NCBI GenBank assembly: GCA_002307135.1
Contig: DBTQ01000028.1
Coordinates: 45,218 to 105,901, forward strand
Source: Bacteroidetes bacterium UBA1312
Lineage (GTDB): Bacteria; Bacteroidota; Bacteroidia; Chitinophagales; Chitinophagaceae
Direction: 5' to 3'
Length of the DNA: 60,684 bases
Shown here: piece by piece, positions 18,855-26,965 of the stretch
How positions within the stretch are numbered: the stretch's first letter is position 1
How the letters are laid out: each line of letters begins with the position of its first letter
Program-made: the position numbers and the translations under genes
Notes under the pieces: generated by a model
The model's database searches: none
What the model was told of the DNA's origin: nothing
The model's input: the letters and a program-made list of their open reading frames with translations, nothing else

Positions 18855-21383
18855 ATGGAATCATTGAATTTGAAAAAGTACATGCCCTACATTTGGATAA
18901 TTGTGGGATTCGCTATTGTCTCCTTCCTATATTGTTATCCACAATTGCAAGGCAAAAAGCTCAATCAACACGATGGCATTTCGTGGGTCGGTGCTTCTCA
19001 TGAAGCCGTATCTTATAAAGATTCAACAGGTATCAGTCCATTGTGGAGTAATAGTATGTTTGGCGGTATGCCTACCTATACCAGCTATCTTACCGGTATA
19101 AAAGATTATGTGCAACCCATACAAAGTTTGGTGAGTGCGGTGATTCCCGACCCTGCTTTTTTGTTTTTTCTGGCAATGGTTGGTTTTTTTGTTTTGGCCT
19201 GTAGCTTGGGCTTCAATATTTGGATAGGAGCCATCGGTGCTATTGCTTATGCTTTTGCTACTTACAATCCTGTTATTATTTCGGCAGGGCACGTTACCAA
19301 AATGATTTCATTGGGGCATTTGCCTGGTGTACTCGCCGGTTTTTTAATGATTTTTAATGGACGCAGGCTTACTGGCGCAGCTGTAATGGGTTTATTTTTT
19401 ACACTCATGATTAGCGTTTCACATTATCAAATCGTTTATTATACAGCTCTGTTGTTATTAATAGCTGGTATTGGTATTGCCATCAACGAATTTAAAAATG
19501 GTCGTGCTAAAAACTTAATAATTGGTACTGTTATTGCAGCTGTAGTAGGAGTACTTTCCTTGCTACCCTCTTTACCCAATATTTTACCTACAGCAGAATA
19601 TACCAAATATACGATGCGCGGTGGAGCGAGTGAGCTGAAATTAAATAAAGAAAGTGAAACTAAAAAAAGTGGCGGATTGGATAAAGATTATGCATTTAAG
19701 TGGAGTAACGGAATTGGTGAAACGTTCTGTTTGATTGTTCCACAGCTATATGGCGGCGCATCTGCGCAAGATATTGGTTCTAGTTCAAACTTCTACAAAG
19801 CAATGACCAATGCCGGCTTTCCGGAACAAAATGCGGAACAATATGCAGCACAAGCGCCTACGTACTGGGGGCCTCAGCCCTTTTTGTCTGGCCCTGTTTA
19901 TTTTGGTGCTATAATATGCTTCTTATTTGTATTGGGTATGGCTATTGTACGTTCACCCTACAAATGGTGGATACTAGCTGCCAGTATTTTGGCTATTATG
20001 ATGTCTTGGGGTAATCATTTTGAGGCATTCAACTATTTCCTGTTCGACCATTTACCTATGTATAATAAATTTCGAGCACCGTCAATGGTATTGGTTATTC
20101 CGCAATTATTATTCCCGATACTAGGCATCTGGGCTTTGAATGATATTTTCACCAAGAAAATAGAAGGTGAAGAGCTTTGGAAAAAGATAAAATTATCCGC
20201 GATTATTACGGGAGGACTGTGTTTGCTATTGGCTATTGGAGGTCAGATGTTTTTCGACTTCAAAGGATCAGGTGATGCAGAGATGGCTGCTCAATTTTCC
20301 AAAGCAGCAAATAACCCACAGATAGGCCAGCAAATAATAAAAGCACTACAAGACGATCGTGCTGCATTGGCTATGAAAAGCGGGCTAATGAGCGCTTTCT
20401 TTATAGCTGCTGCTGCTGCTTTACTTTGGGCATTTAGCAAAAACAAGCTAAAAAAAGAAATGGCAATCGGAGGCTTAGCACTCTTAGTGCTGTTCGATAT
20501 GCTTCCAACAGCATCTAAATATCTGAATGAAAAAAACTATGTCGATTCATCGGATTATGATGCACAATTAGCGCCACGTCCGGTTGATGAAGCGATAATG
20601 AAAGATAAAGACCCTTATTATCGGGTACTTGACCTTACACGCAATACTTATAATGATGCGGTTCAAGCGTACTTTCACAAATGTGTTGGAGGGTATAGTG
20701 CTGCCAAAATGGAAAGTTATCAAGATTTGATTGATGTTTATTTGAGTAAGGGCTTTAATACTCAGGTGCTCGATATGCTCAATACAAAGTACATCATTTT
20801 CAATGGTGGCGCTAACGGACAAGCATCATTTCAACCGAATACAGATGCTTGTGGCAATGCATGGTTTGTCAATGAAATAAAGTATGTCAATAGTGCTAAC
20901 GAAGAAATGACTGCTATGAAAGCCAAAGACTTAGGAGATACTGCACATATAATAAACGAATGGAAAGCACTACAAACAGCAGTTATTCGCAAAGACTTTG
21001 CACCACAGTTGGGTAATAGCAGCAATTTCATAAAGGATAGTGCCGCTAATGTAAAGTTGGATAAATACGGTTTGAATGAAATCAGCTTTGTTTCTTCCAA
21101 CAAAAATGAAGGCTTGGCTGTGTTCTCTGATATTTATTATGATAAAGGCTGGAAAGCTTATGTAGATGGCAAAGAAACGCCAATAGTAAAAGCTAATTAT
21201 GTACTTCGTGCATTGAAATTACCTGCCGGTAATCATAAAATTGAGTTCAAATTCCATCCGGACTCCTACTACAAGAGTAATAATTTAGCAATGATAAGTA
21301 GTATCCTTTTATACTTATTATTTGGGGCTGCTATTTTTATGGCATTCAAAAAAAAGGAAGAAACTCCCCCTTCAGCAAATTAA
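18855..21383 (+). CDS. YfhO family membrane protein
   Basis: An 842-residue polytopic protein starting MESLNLKKYMPYIWIIVG. There are about twelve membrane helices, a periplasmic loop after the first helix containing GISWVGASHEAVSYKD and PLWSNSMFGGMPTYTSYL, and a large soluble C-terminal domain with GWKAYVDGKETPIVKANYVLRA, the usual YfhO tail, before a last helix and a lysine-rich end. YfhO proteins have a GT-C-like architecture and in Gram-positives help glycosylate lipoteichoic acid; the role in Bacteroidota is unclear but probably envelope glycan-related. The acyltransferase and flippase genes downstream fit that context. Confidence 0.88.
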   Translation: MESLNLKKYMPYIWIIVGFAIVSFLYCYPQLQGKKLNQHDGISWVGASHEAVSYKDSTGISPLWSNSMFGGMPTYTSYLTGIKDYVQPIQSLVSAVIPDPAFLFFLAMVGFFVLACSLGFNIWIGAIGAIAYAFATYNPVIISAGHVTKMISLGHLPGVLAGFLMIFNGRRLTGAAVMGLFFTLMISVSHYQIVYYTALLLLIAGIGIAINEFKNGRAKNLIIGTVIAAVVGVLSLLPSLPNILPTAEYTKYTMRGGASELKLNKESETKKSGGLDKDYAFKWSNGIGETFCLIVPQLYGGASAQDIGSSSNFYKAMTNAGFPEQNAEQYAAQAPTYWGPQPFLSGPVYFGAIICFLFVLGMAIVRSPYKWWILAASILAIMMSWGNHFEAFNYFLFDHLPMYNKFRAPSMVLVIPQLLFPILGIWALNDIFTKKIEGEELWKKIKLSAIITGGLCLLLAIGGQMFFDFKGSGDAEMAAQFSKAANNPQIGQQIIKALQDDRAALAMKSGLMSAFFIAAAAALLWAFSKNKLKKEMAIGGLALLVLFDMLPTASKYLNEKNYVDSSDYDAQLAPRPVDEAIMKDKDPYYRVLDLTRNTYNDAVQAYFHKCVGGYSAAKMESYQDLIDVYLSKGFNTQVLDMLNTKYIIFNGGANGQASFQPNTDACGNAWFVNEIKYVNSANEEMTAMKAKDLGDTAHIINEWKALQTAVIRKDFAPQLGNSSNFIKDSAANVKLDKYGLNEISFVSSNKNEGLAVFSDIYYDKGWKAYVDGKETPIVKANYVLRALKLPAGNHKIEFKFHPDSYYKSNNLAMISSILLYLLFGAAIFMAFKKKEETPPSAN

Positions 21384-21394
21384 TCAACAATATA

Positions 21395-21429
21395 TACAAT
21401 AGCTTGCTCTAATACAGCAAGCTATTGTA
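21395..21429 (+). terminator. Hairpin terminator after the YfhO-family gene
   Basis: Perfect 14-bp arms (21395-21408 and 21416-21429) with a 7-base loop, followed by CTTTTA. It stands between the YfhO gene and the acyltransferase gene. Confidence 0.65.
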
Positions 21430-21455
21430 CTTTTACAATCCATAAAATCATCTAT

Positions 21456-21995
21456 TTGACCAAAGGCATATCATATCGTATTCGTAAATTGTTGCGCCTG
21501 CGTGATGGTTTGAGTTGGGGCTATTATTGTACCGACTTTCTTTTCAGAAAAATATTACGACAGAACAAAGGTGTACATTGGGCGATACATCATACGAGTA
21601 CAATTCATTGTGCCGATCGGATCATTTGTGGCATTGATGTTTATCCTGGCGATTCGCCAAGTGTATATATAAATGCAGTAAATGGTGTGCAAATTGGTGA
21701 TTATACAAACATTGGACCAATGGTGGGGCTCATCTCTGCCAATCATGATTTTATTAATAATGATCATTTTGCAATAGTACCACCCATTATTATTGGTAAA
21801 CATTGTTGGATAGGTAAAGGCGCAACAATACTGCCGAGTGTTGTTTTGGGCGATTTCACTATTGTTGGTGCCGGGGCAATAGTAAGTAAAAGTTTTGAAG
21901 AGGGTTATTGTGTCATTGCAGGCAACCCTGCTAAGGTTATTAGAACATTAGATAAAAACGAGTGTAACGATTTTGCAAAAAGAAAACACGCCTAA
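21456..21995 (+). CDS. Hexapeptide-repeat acyltransferase (WbbJ/LbH type)
   Basis: A 179-residue protein with hexapeptide turns typical of a left-handed beta-helix: VYINAVNGVQIGDYTNIGP, SANHDFI (catalytic-type histidine), then PIIIGKHCWIGKGATILP and GDFTIVGAGAIVSKSF, ending in the common VIAGNPAKVIRTL. Such enzymes O-acetylate sugars of surface polysaccharides. The start is uncertain: the frame begins with TTG at 21456 (MTKGISYRIRKLL), and no upstream ATG fits. Its 3' end overlaps the following flippase gene by 23 bp, implying translational coupling in a polysaccharide-export pair. Confidence 0.85.
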   Translation: MTKGISYRIRKLLRLRDGLSWGYYCTDFLFRKILRQNKGVHWAIHHTSTIHCADRIICGIDVYPGDSPSVYINAVNGVQIGDYTNIGPMVGLISANHDFINNDHFAIVPPIIIGKHCWIGKGATILPSVVLGDFTIVGAGAIVSKSFEEGYCVIAGNPAKVIRTLDKNECNDFAKRKHA

Positions 21996-23400
21996 ATCGT
22001 TTGCGGGAAATTCGCTGTATATTTTTACTGCGAAATTTTTTCCTGGACTTGCCATAGCATTGGCATTTTATTTGTACTCACACCGGTTACCGATGGAGTT
22101 GAATGGTCAGTACCAAAATTTTTGGATACAGCTATTAATGCTTTCCGCATTGGCCAGTATCGGAATTCCAGCATTTGCAATTACTTACTCGCCTGCATTA
22201 TTATTACATATTTACTACAAAATAAAACGGAAACATTATTTCATTTACACTGGTTTTCTTTTATTGCTTGCTGTCATTTTCGGGCTGTTACAGCAGCAAT
22301 ACAATAATCTACCTTTCTTTTTAGCACTCTGCTTTTTTCTCTTATATATCCCGACTGTCATTGCAGAAGCATTATTGATGGTCAGTAAACGTTTGAAAAT
22401 TTTAATTGCAATTAATTTTATTTTTTCAGTTTTCTTTTTCTTACTGCATTGGCATGCATTGCAACAAAACTACAACTTAGCATTGCTGATCAAAGCTTTG
22501 ATGATACTGACATTAGCAAGGGGTTTGATCAGTGGCATTATTGTACGGCAAGCATTTTCCAATTATAAAAATGATACAATACAACTACCTCACGAGAACT
22601 GGACAAGTATAAAAAAATTATGGTTACAACTCGGGCTCAACGATTTATTACAAGCATCATTCCGCTGGATTGACAAGTTTATATTATCCCTGTTTTTGAT
22701 TAAAAGTTTATCCGCGATATATTTCAATGCCACTTATGATGTTCCTTTTTTACCGCTAATATTTTCGGCGGTAAGCAGCGCGGCGTTAATTCACTGGGCC
22801 AATAGCCAACTTACGCATACGCCCAATGAGCAAATAAAAATATTACACTATAGCTCCCGTATTTTATCCTCTATCGTATTTCCCTTATTTTTCTTCCTCT
22901 TCTTTTTCAGAGTAGAGCTCTTGACTATACTTTTTTCTGAAAAATATGTATCGGGTGTATGGATATTTGTTTGTGCACAATTAGTCTTACCGGTACGCTC
23001 CTACCCTTTTAGTACTATATTACAAAACCATCAACGCGGAGATATTATCATCAAAGGTGCATTTATTGATTTAGTGATTGCTTGTATATTAATGTACCCC
23101 ATGTATTTATTAATGGGGTTGCCGGGTGTTGCACTGAGCTTCGTTATAAGTACCTATTGGCAAGCAGGTTTTTATCTGCTGCATAGTGCGCGAATTTTAA
23201 AAGTAAATGCTGCAACGATGATTCCTATCAAAAACCTAGTTATCAAATTTGTATTTTTTGCATTCCTTTTTGGAACAGGGTATTATTTTGTAGCCAACAA
23301 CAATTTTTCAGCAACTACAATATTAATCATTGGCTCGGCTTTATTGATATTAAGCAGTAGTAGTATGCTTATCTATGAATGGAATAAAGATGTTCATTAA
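21973..23400 (+). CDS. Polysaccharide/oligosaccharide flippase (MATE/Wzx-like)
   Basis: A 475-residue protein with about twelve to fourteen hydrophobic helices and short loops, beginning KSFAGNSLYIFTAKFFPGLA as in Wzx/MVF-type lipid-linked oligosaccharide flippases. It would move undecaprenyl-linked glycans across the inner membrane. The start codon is a TTG inside the 3' end of the acyltransferase gene, which fits coupling; a later start would remove the first conserved helix. I do not recognise the specific substrate class. It ends 11 bp before the VF530 gene. Confidence 0.78.
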   Translation: MQKENTPKSFAGNSLYIFTAKFFPGLAIALAFYLYSHRLPMELNGQYQNFWIQLLMLSALASIGIPAFAITYSPALLLHIYYKIKRKHYFIYTGFLLLLAVIFGLLQQQYNNLPFFLALCFFLLYIPTVIAEALLMVSKRLKILIAINFIFSVFFFLLHWHALQQNYNLALLIKALMILTLARGLISGIIVRQAFSNYKNDTIQLPHENWTSIKKLWLQLGLNDLLQASFRWIDKFILSLFLIKSLSAIYFNATYDVPFLPLIFSAVSSAALIHWANSQLTHTPNEQIKILHYSSRILSSIVFPLFFFLFFFRVELLTILFSEKYVSGVWIFVCAQLVLPVRSYPFSTILQNHQRGDIIIKGAFIDLVIACILMYPMYLLMGLPGVALSFVISTYWQAGFYLLHSARILKVNAATMIPIKNLVIKFVFFAFLFGTGYYFVANNNFSATTILIIGSALLILSSSSMLIYEWNKDVH

Positions 23401-23411
23401 ATAATAAAAGG

Positions 23412-23633
23412 ATGGAAGAACAAAAAAACAATCCACTGCATGGCAAAACGCTTCAGGCGATTTTAGAACATCTTTTAGCTTATTATGGCTGGGAGCAGCT
23501 TGGACAAAATATTAATATCAAGTGTTTCAACGAAAACCCAAGTATTAAATCAAGCCTTACATTTTTACGAAAAACGCCTTGGGCAAGAAAAAAAGTAGAA
23601 GATTTGTATTTGGAAATTATATCAGACGCTTAA
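23412..23633 (+). CDS. VF530 family (DUF2132) small protein
   Basis: A 73-residue protein. The sequence NPLHGKTLQAILEHLLAYYGWEQLGQNINI followed by NPSIKSSLTFLRKTPWAR and VEDLYLEII is characteristic of the VF530/DUF2132 family, which has a fold suggestive of nucleic-acid binding (the Vibrio structure gave the name). Its cellular function is not established. It is close behind the flippase gene and has an A/G-rich AAAAGG 7 nt before its ATG, so it is probably cotranscribed with that gene. Confidence 0.9.
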   Translation: MEEQKNNPLHGKTLQAILEHLLAYYGWEQLGQNINIKCFNENPSIKSSLTFLRKTPWARKKVEDLYLEIISDA

Positions 23634-23667
23634 AGTTTCCCAATAAGCCAAAATTAGCTGCTCATTT

Positions 23668-23700
23668 TTTGAAAACACCATAATTGATACATTATCTTTG
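23668..23700 (+). promoter_or_regulatory. Promoter for purC
   Basis: TTTG (23668-23671), a 21-nt spacer and TATCTTTG (23693-23700). Because the TTG at 23698 overlaps the -7 box, translation must start further on, at the ATG at 23734. Confidence 0.75.
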
Positions 23701-23733
23701 CCCTCTAAAAATTACCTCAAGCAACAAAATAAT

Positions 23734-24651
23734 ATGTTACAGCTCCCCAATCAAACTGCATTTTATAAAGGAAAAGTACGTGACGTTTATACTATTGGCC
23801 AAAAGCATTTAGCAATGGTAGTGAGCGATCGAATTTCAGCTTTCGATGTAGTACTTCCACGTCCTATTCCATTTAAAGGACAAGTATTGAACCAAATTGC
23901 GTCGGATGCACTTGATGCCACTAAAGATATTGTACCCAACTGGAAATTAAGTACACCACTTCCAAACGTAACAATTGGCCTGAAGTGCGATACATATCCT
24001 GTAGAAATGGTCGTTCGTGGCAATCTAACGGGTCATGCTTGGCGCACTTACAAAAGTGGTAAACGTACCTTGTGTGGTATTACATTGCCGGAAGGTATGA
24101 AGGAAAACGATTTCTTTGACCAACCCATTATTACACCTACCACTAAAGCGCACGAAGGGCATGATGAAGATATTTCAAGAGAAGAAATCATTGCTACCGG
24201 ATTAGTTTCAAAAGAAGAATATGAGCAGTTAGAGCAATATACACTTGCCTTATTTGCACGAGGCAGGAAGTTGGCTAATCAACGTGGATTGATATTGGTC
24301 GATACTAAATATGAATTTGGACATATCGGCGATACTATTTATTTAATCGACGAAATCCATACGCCGGATTCTTCTCGTTATTTTTACCTTGAAGGTTTTG
24401 AAGATCGTCAGGCAAAAGGTGAAGCTCAAAAGCAATTGTCTAAAGAGTTTGTACGCGAATGGTTAATGGCCAACGGATTTCAAGGCTTGGAAGGACAGCA
24501 AATCCCAGAAATGACGGATGAAGTGGTAGATAGCATTTCGGCGCGCTACATTGAGTTGTATGAATATGTTACAGGTAAGCAATTTGAAAAACACACATTA
24601 GGAGATGCAGAATGGCTGCAAACATTAAATAATGCAGTAGCCGCATTGTAA
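23734..24651 (+). CDS. purC: Phosphoribosylaminoimidazole-succinocarboxamide synthase
   Basis: A 305-residue SAICAR synthetase starting MLQLPNQTAFYKGKVRDVY. It joins CAIR and aspartate with ATP in purine biosynthesis. Diagnostic segments are GKVRDVYTI, SDRISAFDVVLP, VVRGNLTGHAWR, TTKAHEGHDEDIS and LVDTKYEFGH. The length suits the longer, eukaryote-like PurC common in Bacteroidota. The first ATG after the promoter is used. A strong terminator follows at 24675-24702, so it appears to be a single-gene unit. Confidence 0.97.
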   Translation: MLQLPNQTAFYKGKVRDVYTIGQKHLAMVVSDRISAFDVVLPRPIPFKGQVLNQIASDALDATKDIVPNWKLSTPLPNVTIGLKCDTYPVEMVVRGNLTGHAWRTYKSGKRTLCGITLPEGMKENDFFDQPIITPTTKAHEGHDEDISREEIIATGLVSKEEYEQLEQYTLALFARGRKLANQRGLILVDTKYEFGHIGDTIYLIDEIHTPDSSRYFYLEGFEDRQAKGEAQKQLSKEFVREWLMANGFQGLEGQQIPEMTDEVVDSISARYIELYEYVTGKQFEKHTLGDAEWLQTLNNAVAAL

Positions 24652-24674
24652 GCAAACAGAACTTGATTAATATA

Positions 24675-24702
24675 AAAACGACCTCCTTTTGGAGGTCGTT
24701 TT
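24675..24702 (+). terminator. Intrinsic terminator after purC
   Basis: Perfect 12-bp stem AAAACGACCTCC / GGAGGTCGTTTT with a TTTT loop, followed by GTTTGG; 23 bp past the purC stop codon. Confidence 0.9.
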
Positions 24703-24866
24703 GTTTGGCCATTACTCAGGATCCCAAATGTACCACCAGAGCCAACGATACTGACCCTCGCCTATACAAAGGCAAGGCTCGCCTACCTGTGGAGGTAGGC
24801 GAGCCTATTATAAGTGGTAGGTAAGTCTGGTATTTTGGTAGGCAGGTGTAGCATAAAAATACAAGA
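24703..24866. repeat. Non-coding spacer with a 13-bp palindromic repeat
   Basis: A perfect inverted repeat (arms GGCTCGCCTACCT at 24776-24788 and its complement at 24793-24805, loop GTGG) lies among several degenerate copies of GGTAGG/CCTACC and CTCGCC. It resembles a REP-like or degraded repetitive element. No gene is credible here. Confidence 0.55.
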
Positions 24867-24898
24867 GCGGGACATAGAAATTACTTTCTATGTCCCGC
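24867..24898 (-). terminator. Terminator of the leucine dehydrogenase gene
   Basis: Perfect 14-bp stem (24867-24880 / 24885-24898, loop TTAC) with a GCGGGAC end, about 28 bp past the dehydrogenase stop codon on the minus strand. Confidence 0.75.
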
Positions 24899-24925
24899 CA
24901 CATAATATTATTTTATTATACTTTG

Positions 24926-25993
24926 CTACATTCTCGATTTTACCTGAGCAATATCAGATATGCGTTTTTGTGCAATTTTCATTGCGGCCGCTTGTGTATG
25001 GATATTTTCCTTGGCACTCAAAGCAAAGATGTCTAAAGTACGGTCATAAATTTTCTCAACCGCGCTTTTTACTTTTCCTTCGTTGTAGCCTTCCAATTCT
25101 GCGCTAACATTAATTACACCACCTGCATTAATTAAAAAATCAGGGGCATAAAGAATATTTCTTTCCACTAACATTGGACCATGCACATTTTCATCGGCCA
25201 ATTGGTTATTAGCAGCACCCGCTACTATAGCACATTTTAGCTTACTGATACTATCGTCATTGAGGGTAGCACCTAAGGCACATGGTGCATAAATATCCAT
25301 GTCTAATTCAAAAATACCTTTGTTGTCCACCACTTCTACATTACGGTACTTATCGACTACCTGCCTGATTTTGGCATTGTCAATATCCGAAACCATCACT
25401 TTAGCACCTTCATTGACCAAATGGCCAATCAAATATTGCCCTACATGCCCGGCACCTTGTACCATTACTTTTTTGCCTACCAGGCTATCATTGCCATAAG
25501 CTTTTTTGGCAGATGCTTTCATCCCCATAAATACCCCATAAGCTGTAAAAGGAGAAGGGTCACCGCTACCTCCGGCATACTCAGGAACACCCGTTACAAA
25601 TTTAGTTTCCAAAGAAATGTATTCCATATCAGATGTGTTTGTATTCACATCTTCTGCCGTTATATATTTACCATTAAGGCTATTGACAAATTTACCATAT
25701 CGGCGCCATAGTGCTTCCGACTTCATGGAAGGGTCTGCAATAATTACCGCTTTACCTCCACCTATATTCAATCCGCTAATTGCATTTTTATAAGTCATAC
25801 CACGGCTCAAGCGCAATGCGTCAATGATGGCATCTTCATGGCTGTTGTAGTTCCACACCCTTGTTCCTCCCAACGCAGGCCCAAGCGTAGTATTATGTAT
25901 GGCAATGATAGCATTGAGACCTGAATGTGGATCATGACAGAATACGATTTGTTCGTGTTCCATCTGTTGCATGTGTTCAAAAATTGTTTGCAT
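24926..25993 (-). CDS. Leucine dehydrogenase (Glu/Leu/Phe/Val dehydrogenase family)
   Basis: A 355-residue oxidoreductase, shorter than glutamate dehydrogenases and matching leucine dehydrogenase. It interconverts branched-chain amino acids and 2-oxo acids with NAD. Segments seen: GPALGGTRVWNY, the glycine-rich catalytic-lysine loop GLNIGGGKAVII (about residues 71-82), AEDVNTNTSDME, and the nucleotide-binding VQGAGHVGQYLIGHLVNEGA (about 172-191). It is transcribed alone on the minus strand: the next gene upstream ends 66 bp away and a terminator lies downstream. Confidence 0.93.
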   Translation of the reverse strand: MQTIFEHMQQMEHEQIVFCHDPHSGLNAIIAIHNTTLGPALGGTRVWNYNSHEDAIIDALRLSRGMTYKNAISGLNIGGGKAVIIADPSMKSEALWRRYGKFVNSLNGKYITAEDVNTNTSDMEYISLETKFVTGVPEYAGGSGDPSPFTAYGVFMGMKASAKKAYGNDSLVGKKVMVQGAGHVGQYLIGHLVNEGAKVMVSDIDNAKIRQVVDKYRNVEVVDNKGIFELDMDIYAPCALGATLNDDSISKLKCAIVAGAANNQLADENVHGPMLVERNILYAPDFLINAGGVINVSAELEGYNEGKVKSAVEKIYDRTLDIFALSAKENIHTQAAAMKIAQKRISDIAQVKSRM

Positions 25994-26059
25994 ATATGAG
26001 TTGATTAGTGTGCAAAATAAGAGAAAAAATGGATATTAGTCATACCTCTTATTATTAAA

Positions 26060-26965
26060 TTATTTAAGTGTATAATTCCGAGGTATAGAAAATGGGAAAG
26101 AAAGCAAATCGTCGAATGTGGTATTGACGAAGTTCATGTCTATCATCAACCGATGTTCGCCATTCACAATATTTATTTTACGGGTATCAGAAAATACCTG
26201 TTGATTAATTGATTCATAGTTGCTGAATATAATATTCATCGCTTTGTTATCCTGACCTTGTGTTAAAATCTGCGCACTATTCAAATTACTGTCAGTCTTA
26301 TTGTAGCTCAGTTGTTGAATATAGTTGTCCTGCTCAAAACGGAAACTCCAAAATGCCGGAATATCCTTTGCGTCAGTAATTGTTGCTTTATTAAAAACAG
26401 GATCACCTAAGAGCATGTTCTGCAAAGAGAAGAAGTCGATACCTTCCGGCAAAAAATCATTTGCTTTGCTAATGGGTCCTTGGTAAACTTCTTTTTGAAT
26501 ATACACTACCGCTTTAAAACTATCCGGTGTAATTATAGCACGTGCAACTTGTACTAGTCCATTGAGTGCGGTAACATTTACCCAAATAACGCTATCTTTT
26601 TGAATACGAATATTAGCAACAAAATCAAAGCTCTTTCCATCGCCTTCATATTGCATTTTAGCTTTAGTAGTAAATGTTTTATAATTCAAACGTCGCTCCC
26701 AAATCGCTTTTGTAGCCTTTATCAATTCTTTTTTAGTGTCACTTGTATCTCGTATTACAGAGGATGATTTTATTGAACTCAATGCCGAGTCCACTTTGTT
26801 ATTATTATTTTGTTGTACATCACTTGCACGTTCAATTTTGATTCGTGGCAAACGGTTGATTAATTGACACGATTGTATTGAAAAGCTGAACAACAACATG
26901 GTCAGTACTGCAATCGAATTATTTTTATAATTTCCTGTTCTTAATTTTTTTATCAATTTCTTCAT
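26060..26965 (-). CDS. DUF4292 lipoprotein
   Basis: A 301-residue protein with an N-terminal hydrophobic segment ending in FSIQSCQL, a plausible lipobox after a long charged n-region. The body has a LolA/LolB-like look: KTFTTKAKMQYEGDGKSFDF, RIQKDSVIWVNVTALNGL, RAIITPDSF and the conserved LPEGIDFFSLQNMLLGDPVF. This matches the DUF4292 family of Bacteroidota, thought from fold to handle lipids or lipoproteins in the periplasm. It overlaps the 3' end of the TPR gene by 41 bp; a later start at a Met codon would remove the signal sequence, so the overlap is accepted. Confidence 0.85.
   Translation of the reverse strand: MKKLIKKLRTGNYKNNSIAVLTMLLFSFSIQSCQLINRLPRIKIERASDVQQNNNNKVDSALSSIKSSSVIRDTSDTKKELIKATKAIWERRLNYKTFTTKAKMQYEGDGKSFDFVANIRIQKDSVIWVNVTALNGLVQVARAIITPDSFKAVVYIQKEVYQGPISKANDFLPEGIDFFSLQNMLLGDPVFNKATITDAKDIPAFWSFRFEQDNYIQQLSYNKTDSNLNSAQILTQGQDNKAMNIIFSNYESINQQVFSDTRKINIVNGEHRLMIDMNFVNTTFDDLLSFPFSIPRNYTLK

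Noticed and set aside
24814..25107. 97-codon plus-strand frame at the leucine dehydrogenase 3' end
   Set aside because: It runs antisense through a terminator hairpin and the conserved gene; no coding features.
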